The translations under genes and the position numbers were made by a program. From NCBI GenBank assembly GCA_016098155.1, contig JAAAJB010000197.1:1-54634 (forward strand): a stretch of 54,634 bases of DNA, given 5' to 3'. The notes beneath the pieces were generated by a model. It ran no database searches and had not been told where the DNA came from. It saw nothing but the letters and a program-made list of their open reading frames with translations. This DNA comes from Actinomortierella ambigua (Eukaryota > Mortierellomycota > Mortierellomycetes > Mortierellales > Mortierellaceae). Positions 1 to 9,797 of the stretch are shown here, piece after piece. The first letter of the stretch is position 1. Each line of letters begins with the position of its first letter.

Positions 1-964
1 TGTGTAGAACCATGTAGCTGAGTACGGGCATAGCAGAACGCGAGGCTTTATCTTACTATTATATTTTTGGTTGAAAGCGCCTCCTTGTGCGACTGGCGAC
101 TCGGATTGGGAAGGAGCAAAGAACAACGAAGGAGACGCAGAGAGGGGACCCGCCGTTGTTGCTCCTCCTGTAGGTGGTGGCTGTGTACTGGCTGGAAGAG
201 ATTCGCAAGGCTGGAGGAGGAAGGAGGGAAATAAGTATTGCTGCCAAAATCGACCTTCGCCAATGTGGTTTAGAGCTCACAGCACCTCCTGTTGGACGCT
301 GCTATGATATGATACTTGGGTATAGTGACCGACATTCGCACCCGTGGCAATTGAGGTATGATATGTCTGGGGAGGAGGAGGAGAGAGGGCACGTCCAGGA
401 TTAGAGGCTGTACCCTCTTCAGTCGTAGGTGATGGGGATTAAAATCGCGAGAAGCAAAATCTTTGAGGAAGTGGGCCGAATCATTTACCCACCGAGAGAA
501 CGTTTTTAGTCATTCATGTGCCTGTCTTGTGCCTCGGCGTTGAACATGTCGTAGCTAGCCGGTGTATGCGATCGATATCGTTGTGGCGAGGGGAGAGAAT
601 GAATCTGTCGACAAAACTCGATGAGACAGGTCGGAACTTCACCGTCGCCAGTGTAAGTCGAGTTGGAGGTGCTGAGGCATGCTTCGCTGATGGCCGTCTA
701 GATATCCGGATATGTTGCTTTGATCAAGGAGCTGGATAGCCAAAAAAATGTGACTGCCCCGATCAATATCAAAACACACAAATGGTCAATTTTTTTTTGT
801 TTCCCAAGCCAAAAGAAAACGATTTGCTTACTTGAAGGGTCTTTGCCTCTTGCCTCATTCCCATTTCTTCTACTTGGCTTGAGCTCTCCCTACCTCGCAC
901 CTCTGACAACATTCCTCCCCCCTCCCCCCTCCTTTTCATTCATTGTCAGCTCACTCACCAAACC
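1..964. other. Intergenic / 5' leader of NOP4
   Basis: No supported gene. Short overlapping ORFs on both strands (for example minus 48-280 and plus 71-404) are low-complexity and show no family resemblance. From about 840 to 960 the plus strand becomes strongly pyrimidine-rich with C tracts, immediately before the NOP4 start codon. The same kind of leader precedes other genes in this window, so it is probably the NOP4 promoter and 5' UTR. Confidence 0.5.
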
Positions 965-3900
965 ATGTCAGATTCCATCGAGGCTACCGAGCCTTCCACT
1001 GCTTCGGCCCCAGCACCCGTGGTGGACAACAAGTACAGCAAGTCGACCCTCTTTGTGCGCGGTCTGCCCTTTGAGGCGACTAGTGCTCAGCTTGAGGCTT
1101 TCTTTGGCGAGATTGGCCCTGTCCGCTCATGTTTTGTCGTTCTGGATAAAAGTGCCGAGCAGGCAGCTGCTGAGTCTGAGGATGGTGAAAAGAAAGGCAT
1201 CGCCGCTGCCGCTCCCAAGGCAGTGAAGAACAAGGGGTTCGGTTTTGTTCAGTTTGTCCTGCCCGATGACGCTGATCGGGCGATCGAGGAGCTCCGGACC
1301 GTAAAGTTTTTGAAGCAGCGACCTCTGGTCATGGAGAAGGCCCTCAAGAAGGCAGCTAGTACGTGTTTCTATGTCGACTATTTTGGAAAGGGGAAGGGGG
1401 AAGGGTGGGAAAGAAGGGGGATGGGCGTGAAAAAAGTCGTTTACTAGAGGATGATGCAAAGTGAAACTCATTCCTATCGTTCTTTTTTTTCATATTCCCT
1501 TAGACGATGGTGATCAGAAAGCAAAGGGAGAAGGCCAGCCTCGCCCTGCAGCTGACAAGCCAAAGAAGCAAAAAGATCAGAAGCCAAAGCAAAAGAAGGA
1601 GCAGGAGGAGGATGTCGAGCCCAAGGAGAAGAAGTATGTCAATTGGAGTCTATCATCATTGTCCATCGTATCACTTGGTGTTTACCTTTGATCAGCAAAG
1701 TAACCGTCATGCCTTCAACCTGCCTCTTTTGCTTTCTTTGCTTTTTTTTTTTCCAGTTACACGTTCCAGACGGTCATTCTGAAGGGTATTGGCAAGGACG
1801 TGACCAAGAAGCATATCTACAAGCGTGTCCGTAAGGTTGGCGATGTCAAGGAGGTTATCTACCCCATCTCCACCAAGGATGAAGCTACAAATGAGGACAA
1901 GGTCGATGAAGGAACAGGTATGTACTCTTTACAGGCAGAAAAGAAATACTATCAACAACATTTAGCATGTTATAGTGGCGATGTGATCTTTAACCAGGGC
2001 TCTCCTTCTATTTAAAATCATAGCGCATATTATCTATGGAAGCGCTCAGTTAGCCAACCAGGCTGTCAAGCAACTGGATGGACATATCTTCAAGGGCGGT
2101 GCTCTTCACGCTACAATGCTTGCGACGCCGAGTGTGTACAAGCGCTGTCGCCTGATTGTGCGCAACCTGCCTTGGAAGTTGCGTGAGACCGAGCTCAAGG
2201 AGCTGTTTGGCAAGTACGGTGTTGTTCAGGACGTGCATCTGCCCCGCAAGTACGACGGTGGTCCCCTTCGAGGATTTGGGTTTGTTCAAATGGTGTCGCT
2301 GGACGAGGCTGAAAAGGCCATCACAAACTTGAACGGCACCGAGCACCATGGCCGTGCGATCGCTGTCGATTGGGCCCTGAGCAAGGATCGCTTCGAGGAG
2401 GCAGAGGCTAACGCGTCCGAGGCACCGGCCCCAGAGGGTGCTGAAGGTGATGTGGAAATGAAGGAGACCGAGCAGCAGCAGCACGAGGAGGATGCAGAAA
2501 TGGAGGATGCTCAACAGGAAGAGGATGACGAGGAAGGATCGGACGATGCTGGCGATGACGAGGATGAGGCAGAGGTCGAGCTCAATCTTGATCACCACCG
2601 AAACAGCGAGGACGACGACGACGAAGCCGACTCGGAAGCCGAAGATGAGGATGAGCAGGCTGAGGACGATGACGACCTTGAGGCGGACTTGGCAGCGCTT
2701 GACGCTGAAGAGGAGCGCGAGAAGCAAGGTATGATATTGTGTTTGTTTGGGTCGAACGATCTCATCCAGCCCATCGTTAAATTCGAAAGATTGTGACTCT
2801 AACACCTCTCCCCCCTCCCCCCTCTCACACACACTTTATTTTTGCGTTGCATAATAATAGAGAAAAACGCACTTCCAGATCCTAGCGAAGGCACGACTCT
2901 GTTTGTTCGCAACCTGGACTTTGAGGCCACGAAGGATGACCTGTTTGAGCTGTTCCGTCACTGGGGCAAGCTGCGGTACTGCCGTGTGACGATGGACCAC
3001 GAGATGGGACGATCGCGCGGCACAGGATTTGTGTGCTACTACAACAAGGGAGCCGCAGACAACTGTATGGTCGATGCGGAGCGGGTGCAGAAGATCGTGC
3101 AGCCGATCCAGCAGGAGAACGATCGTCGGAAAAAGAACAACTTTGTAAAGGCGACATTGTTGGCCCCCGATCTGCCCGAGGAGCTCGCGGTCAAGTTTAC
3201 CCTGAACGGTCGAGTCCTGAACGTCGTTCGCGCTGTCGACCGCAAGGCCGCCGAGGACTTGACGGCTGCTGGACAGCACAAGCGCGAGCGTGAGGATCGT
3301 CGCAATTTGTACTTGATGCGCGAGGGTGTCATCTTCCCCGACAGCCCTGCCGCGGCCAAGATCACAGCGCCCGAGCTGTCGAAGCGCCAGGCATCGTACG
3401 CGGCCCGTCGCCAGCTGTTGGCGCGCAACCCGTCGTTGTACATTTCGAAGACGCGTCTGTCGATCCGTAACCTGCCTTTGAAGTTGGATGAGAAGGAGCT
3501 GCGCAAGTTGGGTGTTGCCGCCATCCAAAAGTTTAAGAACGAGGTCAAGGCCGGCAAGCGTGGTCATCTTTCGGCCGAGGAGCAGGCCGAGGGTTGGGAC
3601 AAGAAGGTGCTTGTCAAGCAGGCAAAGGTGGTCCGGTCCAAGGACCGTGTCGATGGCGCGACGCAGCAGCTGCGGTCCAAGGGCTATGGTTTCTTGGAGT
3701 ATGCCCATCATGCCCATGCGCTGGCTGGTCTGCGCTGGCTCAACAACAACCCGACGCTTTTTGGTGAGAAGAAGTGCCTAATTGTCGAGTTTTCGGTCGA
3801 GAACGTCGTTGTCAACAGGCATCGCGAGGATCGCAAGAAGAATGCAGGCATCAAGCGAAAGCGTGGTGATGATGCGCAGGAGGATGAGCACCGTGACGAC

Positions 3901-4302
3901 AACGGTGGCGACGATGACGAGAACCAGTCCAACGACAAGAAGCGACCGCGGAGATCAATCCATGAAGGCGGTGGAGGCAGGGATCGAGATCAACAGGCCG
4001 GCCGCGGAGGACGTGGAGGACGTGGAGGAGGACGTGGTGGCCGCGGACGAGATGGCCATGGTCAGGGTGGCGACCGTGATGCTTCCAAGCGAGGAGGTCA
4101 TGGCGGCGCTCGAGGTGGCGGACGTGGTGGATTTGGTAACGCTCGTGGTGGACGTGGTGGACGTGGTGGATTTGGTGGTGCTCGTGGCGGGCGTGGTGGT
4201 GGGCGTGGTGGATTTGGTGGGCGTGGAGGCTCAAGGGGCGGCCGCGGAGGTGCAAGAGGCGGTCGTGGGGGTGCAAGAGGCGGCCGCGGTGGTCATCAGT
4301 AA
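965..4302 (+). CDS. NOP4: NOP4/RBM28-like nucleolar RNA-binding protein with RGG tail
   Basis: Five exons: 965-1358, 1504-1633, 1757-1917, 2054-2728, 2861-4302. Phases close to give 933 aa. Several RRM folds are readable: RRM1 in exon 1 (TLFVRGLPFE, then KGFGFVQF); a weaker RRM-like segment across exons 3-4; one opening CRLIVRNLPW with GFGFVQM; one opening TTLFVRNLDFE; and one opening TRLSIRNLPLK with GYGFLEY. Acidic linkers separate them. This order, plus the DRRNLYLMREG stretch between the last two RRMs, matches Nop4/RBM28, a nucleolar factor for 27S pre-rRNA processing and 60S assembly. The last ~120 residues are an RGG/GRGG array after a basic KRKRGDD stretch, which yeast Nop4 lacks. The extra RRM-like segment between RRM1 and RRM2 is also atypical. 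The start lies in context ACCATGTC after a pyrimidine-rich leader. Confidence 0.92.
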
Positions 4303-4824
4303 TCCAAACTATTTTGTAAATTATTTGACTATAAAGATAAATGATGCAAGAAACCACCCCCCCCCCCAAAAAAAAAAGTGTAACGTTCTCTATCCATAGT
4401 GGCCCGGTCGGTGGTGTTGGAGTAGGAGTATGAAATTTGTCGATCTGAGGACGGCACCAAGTTGGGACGTCATGCATATCTCGGTAGACGTGTTGCTAGA
4501 TTGTTTGTCGCGTGAGGCTGTTATCTATCGCGATCCCTTCCTCGACCAGGTCAGGCGGATTGGCCTCGTTTTCGTTTACACTACGGTGTTTTACATGTTG
4601 ATGGCGCAACAATCATTGGAGCGCGGTCCTGGGGCGCACGTTGGCATTTTGTAGCCCCTTTACCTTCAGTCTATTCATGTAGAAACTGTCAGATATGTTC
4701 CTTGCAGTTGAGGACATCTGCTGTTTCGAAATGATAAATGTGGCATGAAATAGCTTTCTTTCATGGGTCTCAAATCCTACAGCTTTCACCACACCAAGAG
4801 CCTCCTTCTCGATAGCTTTGCAAT
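4303..4824. other. Intergenic, downstream of NOP4
   Basis: I see no gene. There is a C-then-A homopolymer run near 4358-4377 and a possible short plus ORF at 4430-4654 with no recognisable features. The first ~100 bases are probably the NOP4 3' UTR. Confidence 0.4.
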
Positions 4825-5127
4825 ATGGGACGACATAATCGTATCACTAGAACTCTTCACGAAAAATTGCAGCTCTTGGAGCAGCTTCATGAGCTACGGG
4901 ACTTTGGACTCACCTACTCGGCTGCCTTCAGAAAAGTGGGTCTTCCTGAAGATAGCGGTAGACTGCTTCTCAAGCAAGAAGTGCAGCTACGAGAATACGC
5001 GGGCAAGCACACTGATGATGCTCTGAAAAACCAGAAGCACATGCACAGCCGCGAGCTCAACGTTGTGGAGACGGCAGTGTTTCATTGGGCCGAGAAGCAG
5101 AAGCATCTGAGTAGGTCTAATGAATAG
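4825..5127 (+). pseudogene. CENP-B/pogo-type helix-turn-helix fragment (transposase N-terminus relic or small DNA-binding protein)
   Basis: A 100-residue ORF. Residues ~8-50 resemble a Psq-type HTH (LHEKLQLLEQLHE, then GLTYSAAFRKVGLP). Residues ~70-97 resemble the start of a CENP-B-type HTH (RELNVVETAVFHWAEKQ). This tandem is the DNA-binding head of pogo/Tigger transposases and of CENP-B. No DDE catalytic domain follows. The ORF may continue by splicing at a GTAGGT near 5110 into a short acidic tail ending at 5390, but no junction is convincing. It is either a decayed or truncated element or a domesticated DNA-binding domain. No terminal inverted repeats were seen around it. Confidence 0.45.
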
Positions 5128-5975
5128 ATCTGGCATTGTCTGTTGTCGAAGGCGAAGTTGACTAACGCGTCAATCTCACCGCTTTAGATGGCCTGTGGAG
5201 ACTTGTGACCTGTCCCTGACAAGAACTCTGGCATGACACTCCTTCTCCCGGAGTTGACGCCAACGGAGCATAAAGAGCCGAAATCTCCTGATATCGCGTG
5301 TCACAGCACGGGTGGAGACGACACCGACCAAGACACCGATGACGACAAAAGTGTGGAGCTGCCGCCACCCTTGGACCTTTCTGACCTTTAGCCCCAGATG
5401 TAACGTGCCTTTTGGACTCCCTTTGGATTTTCCTCTTGTTATAGTGTGTAGTTGTATCTTGCATTTCTCCCATCTGCTTTGCACTTTAGCTCACATCTTT
5501 TCTTGGGAATGTGGTGCTTGGTCCGTTGGTCGGATGTATGAGCGGGGTGAAGCTGAAGGAGGGACGACTCTGCTTTGGCGCGAGAAAGAAGGCACATTCG
5601 ATGGAGAATTAATACCAAATAGGATGTACACTTTCCAATAAAATAATGGACTATTGGAGCAGCGTGGGTGGTGGTGGTGGGGGGGGGGTGACACTCTTGT
5701 ACCAGGAAAAAAAAAGGGTGCATAGTAGTGCATTGCGCATCGCGTGAGAAAGCTGAATATTGGATTTTTGTGAGTTCTGAAGTGACAAGACGAGAGGGAG
5801 AAGGACGAGAAAACGGGTGTTGAGAATGATCGCGTCTTTGAACGTTTCTGGCGCAGCGGAACAACCCTTTTTTGGTCATGAAAGAGCGAAAGCAAAGCCA
5901 CCGATTTTGTGAGAACAAGCTCCTCACACTTCCTTGGACGATCACGATCCCCGCTTCCTGTCCCGTCCATTCAAA
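5128..5975. other. Intergenic between the HTH fragment and the UQCC2-like gene
   Basis: Contains an acidic open stretch at about 5230-5390 (plus, ending ...PPPLDLSDL stop) that could be a terminal exon of the upstream fragment. AATAAAATAA follows at ~5637, and a GTGG/poly-G tract lies at 5664-5691. The final ~150 bases are the probable promoter of the next gene. Nothing else is supported. Confidence 0.4.
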
Positions 5976-6499
5976 ATGTCGTCCTCGCAGCCCACACAGC
6001 AGGCCATTGTGCACCTGTATCGGTCTTACTTGCGTGTCATCAACAAATGGCCCACAGATCACATCCGCCCCAACCGTAATCTCAAAACCGCCATCCGGAG
6101 CCAGGTCGACGAATCGTTCAGATCAGCCACAACGCTTCCGGCGGATACCCTTGCTGCTCGCCTGCAGGATGGCCAGCGACAACTCGACGCCTTGAAGCGG
6201 ATCGCCAGCAATGAATTCAAGCAGAAGGTACTTGACACGCTAGGCTTTTGGAGGTCTAAGGCGGAGCCTGATCAATGTTAAGCAGCCACTGGCATGGCGA
6301 CGTTTTAGCGAACGTATACTCATGGCCAAAAATACCTTCCCTCTTTTCTTCCTCTGAATAGTATCCCTTGTCGCCAAAGCTACTGTCACCAGCCAGCAAC
6401 CCCAACTACTATACCAAACTGGTAGACATGCTGGAAAAGGAGACGTCGGCCCGCACCGGTGGCAAGAAGGGCTTTTTTGGACGGATGTTCACCAAGTAG
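5976..6499 (+). CDS. UQCC2/Cbp6-like mitochondrial complex III assembly factor
   Basis: Two exons, 5976-6227 and 6362-6499, give 129 aa. The intron is GT-AG, phase 0. The N-terminal half reads YRSYLRVINKWP...LKTAIRSQVDESFR, which parallels human UQCC2 (YRRFLKLCEEWPVD...LRQRVAQAFRE). UQCC2/Cbp6 proteins bind newly made cytochrome b in mitochondria and promote its translation and stability during bc1 complex assembly. An LYR-like LYRSYLR lies at residues ~15-21. The start was chosen at 5976 (AAAATGTC) rather than the in-frame 5934 ATG because similarity begins just after it and the codons between add only a weak leader. The C-terminus is basic (GGKKGFFGRMFTK). An LYR-motif protein of another subfamily is the main alternative. 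Confidence 0.72.
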
Positions 6500-6752
6500 A
6501 TCACCAATTCTCAGGACTTTTTTTTGTACAATACCACTTGCATCTCGGAGAAAAAAAGTTTACTTGTGTGAGAAAGTGTGGTCATAATGGTGGGCAACAG
6601 GAAAGTGAATTGTACAGCGATAAAGAGGAGAGACAATGTATGCTATTACGCTGGTGGATGGCGCGAGAGCAGGCAGAAGTGGTGATGGGGTACGGGAAGG
6701 TCGAAACAAAACAAACAAAAAGGCAAGGCAAAGCAAACCGGACAGCTCTACT

Positions 6753-8898
6753 TTACATTTGCATCATGACCTGCGCGTTCTCTAAGCCAACCTCGGACAG
6801 AGTCTGTTCCACAAAGTCGATCAGCTGCTTGTTGATGAACACGAGTTCGAAAGGACGATCCCGTGCATCCTCAACCTTCGCCTTGATGTATTCGAAGAGG
6901 ACTCGCACTTTGGCATCCTTGGCGAATCGGTGCATGATACGCCCACCATCGTTCAGACGGAAGGCAATGCGTGTTGATGATGCTGGATCATTGGGCTCAT
7001 CGTGCAGTACAGGCTGTATGCTGTCAAACACTGCCTCTGGCGTGCTTTCTGCTACCTCGGTATCCTCCTCCACTTCGTTGGCCTGTACAATTGCTGAAGT
7101 ACCTTCGGCGCTACCCTCGAACCTCGATGGCTCACTGCCGCCAACGTCATTGTCGGGACTCGATGTGCTTCCCAGCGATGCTGCGAGCGCTGCCTGAAGC
7201 TGCTCGTCTTCTGTCATATCCGAGATGTCTTTTGTGATCTTCTTCTTCTTCGGTTCTGAAGGCTTCGAACTTGAGTCTTCTGTCAATGAGTGTCTATCGA
7301 GAAACTCGGTAACTATTTTTGATATTCAGATATCGGCAGAGCGTTAGAAATGACTGCACTCAGCATCTTGTCAATCGTACACCAAGTATGATACCAAAAC
7401 CATGTAGGTTGCTCAAAAATTCAGTACCATCGGAGACAAAGTCGACAGGATCGACAGTGTGGGTCCAGACTTTGACGCGTTCGGCTACAGGTGCACAAAG
7501 AGGAAGGAATGGAAATAGGAGGCGAGGCGAGGGAGGGGGGTTAGTCTTGTCGTTCATTGCGTTCTTTGATGTAGTGCTGGTTTGACACTCTTGCCATTGG
7601 AATCAATGGTCCTCCATACCTGTGCGTGGGTCAATGATGGCGATATGAGGGAATGACTTGATGGGATAAAAGGTCGCATATTTCTTGCCTTCCGTATTGT
7701 CTGCATAGAACTATGCAAATATAATCATACCAGTGTTAGTGACTATGACGAGTCGATTATCGAAGGAGCGGCTGTTGGAATACTCAGAGGAACAGTTGGG
7801 TGGACATTACCTGCAGAAAGACAAAGTTCACCTTGATGATTTCCTTGACCTGGTCATTGCTCCAAAGATCACGGTTGAGTACCTGGCAAGCAAAGACACC
7901 GGCCTCCTGAATGTTGACCATCAGCCATTTTGTCTCTGCCCTGGCAAGACTTCGGCTCTAAATACAAGAAGGCAAGGTGCATAAGGAAATTAGGACATCT
8001 CTACGTCACCATGGTCGATCAGGATCGCTGATGGCGATCCCCCTCCCCCCTCTTCCTTTCCCCCTTTTCCTGATCAGCCGCAATCTATACCTGTTCGAAA
8101 TCGCCTTTGGCCATGATATCACGCGGCGCCTTGAAAAGGTCGGCAAGACGAGAGGTCTTGGGACTGGTCTCCCCACTCATGAGGGCTGCTTCTGCAGCAA
8201 AGTCGCGGAAAGCATCACGGGCAAGACTGGTCGAGTCCGGAGGTAAAAACACAGATTGCTGTGCTCGAGATCCTGTTCCATGATACAAGTGTAGAGGTGA
8301 GGGTCTTTGTGAGCAAGAGGATAGAAGACATTGGTGTGCGTGTGGATTCCATCAAGTCGTATCAACGAGTGGTTGCACCTACGAGAGGAGTTTGGTGCAA
8401 ACAGACTTGACCGGCCGTCATAATCATCGCCAAGGAGCATCTCGTGTCTCGGAGCAATGGGTGCACGGACTTGATCGGCAGCCCTGTTGTCTTGTTCCTG
8501 CAGACGGCGAGCCAGCTCTTCGTCGTCCTCGTAGCCCGCACCATGCCCACTGGATGAAGATCCGCCACTTGACGACTGGCGTGAGTGGTGTGTACTCGAG
8601 GAGCGCGCAGTTTCAGAGGTCAAGTGAGCAACTCCAAGGGCATCCCCCCCGCTTTCCATGTACAGCGATATGGCTCTGTGCAAATCTCCATCGCACACCT
8701 GTGGTTAGCGGGTGATACATAGGCATGTCAGTTTTCAACACATGTCCACCACAGCACATAGACTGATGCAATTGCAAGAACGAAAAACTTTCAATTCAGG
8801 GGGAGGGGGAGGCCTACAGTAAGGTACTTGACTGCCACATCAGGCTCAGCCGAGGTGATGGTGCAGAATTGCGCAATGTTCTCAGAGTCGATATCCAT
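6753..8898 (-). CDS. UBX5: UBA-UAS-UIM-UBX domain protein (Ubx5/UBXN7 type)
   Basis: Seven exons: 8898-8818, 8698-8383, 8263-8091, 7957-7811, 7710-7620, 7484-7395, 7279-6753. They give 474 aa. The order is an N-terminal UBA-like helix bundle (residues ~4-45, split by intron 1), a Ser-rich linker with an EELARRLQEQ stretch, a thioredoxin-like UAS domain (LADLFKAPRDIM, then KWLMVNIQ, then FPHIAIIDPRTG; ~175-295), a UIM (EDEQLQAALAASLG, ~324-337) and a C-terminal UBX domain (~401-474). Ubx5/UBXN7 proteins link ubiquitylated substrates and cullin ligases to Cdc48/p97. The UBX loop that normally carries the p97-contacting FPR reads FELVFINKQ here. The donor of intron 6 has nearby alternatives (GTATCA preferred). 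The gene is transcribed divergently from RAT1. Confidence 0.9.
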
Positions 8899-9797
8899 GA
8901 TGCATGTGTATGTGAATTTGTAGAGTGTTGCGTATGTGGTGGAGAGGTAAAAGGTCCTCACACGCGCACGTTTTTCGGTGTGGTTGAAAGGTCCTACATC
9001 ACGTCTCGCAAGCCACCCAATCCATCCTCATGTCTTACATCCTTTCAAAGCAAGAAAGAGGGCACCATAGGGGAAACTCTATCAGTGATCACGATGCCCC
9101 CTCTTCAGGGAGAGTTTGAGCCAGTGGCAAGACACAAAGATTCCTTTGTGCGACATCCATGCTATCAGCATGCCTGGTGTTCCTAACTACAGTAAAGAGT
9201 GTCGGTGTCAGCTACAATCATTTTCAGTCTCGTATACGTGCAAGCGCCCCTTCGCAGTCTGTGGTTGAGACCGCGTAATCGGCTGCCTCCAAGTCAAGGA
9301 AGACAGACTCCTTTCCTCGGCAATACAGGCACTACAGCAAAGGGGGGAGCAGAAACCACACTCGATTGAGCGCTATACAGGGGGGGGGGGCACAATCGAA
9401 CATCCTGTGTCGGATCTTCCTCCCATGAAGAGTTTGGCACAGGCCGGAGATATGAGACCCAACGTTCCTAGTATGAGCGTGGTAGCCGGTGTGTTAAGCA
9501 ATAACGGACTTACGTGGTGGTTAGATATACCTCGTAACATCCCCTGGCTACACTCTTGAGGGAGAGTGAGGGAGGGGTGGGTGTGGATACACAAATTTGT
9601 CGAAAAACTGCCAGGGTGTTGGCTCAAAAAAAAAAAAAAATCGCTCTGGCAACCAAAGAAGGTTTGTGGCGCAATCTCATTCTTCAACCTCTTCATGCGT
9701 TCACAATTGATCGCCACCATTTGCTCTTCCTCATCCCTCCCTACATCTCCATCTTCCCATTTGGACTCAGTTGTCAGGAGTGATACTTTAATCAATT
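8899..9797. other. Divergent intergenic region UBX5 / RAT1
   Basis: 899 bases between two start codons read in opposite directions. It contains a poly-G run at 9381-9391 and a poly-A run at ~9628-9641. I see no gene and no clear TATA element. Promoter function for both flanking genes is inferred from position. Confidence 0.45.

Noticed and set aside
3851..4477. 208-residue His-rich minus-strand ORF opposite NOP4
   Set aside because: Antisense of the RGG-coding repeat; His/Val codons arise from the complement of GGN/CGN repeats.
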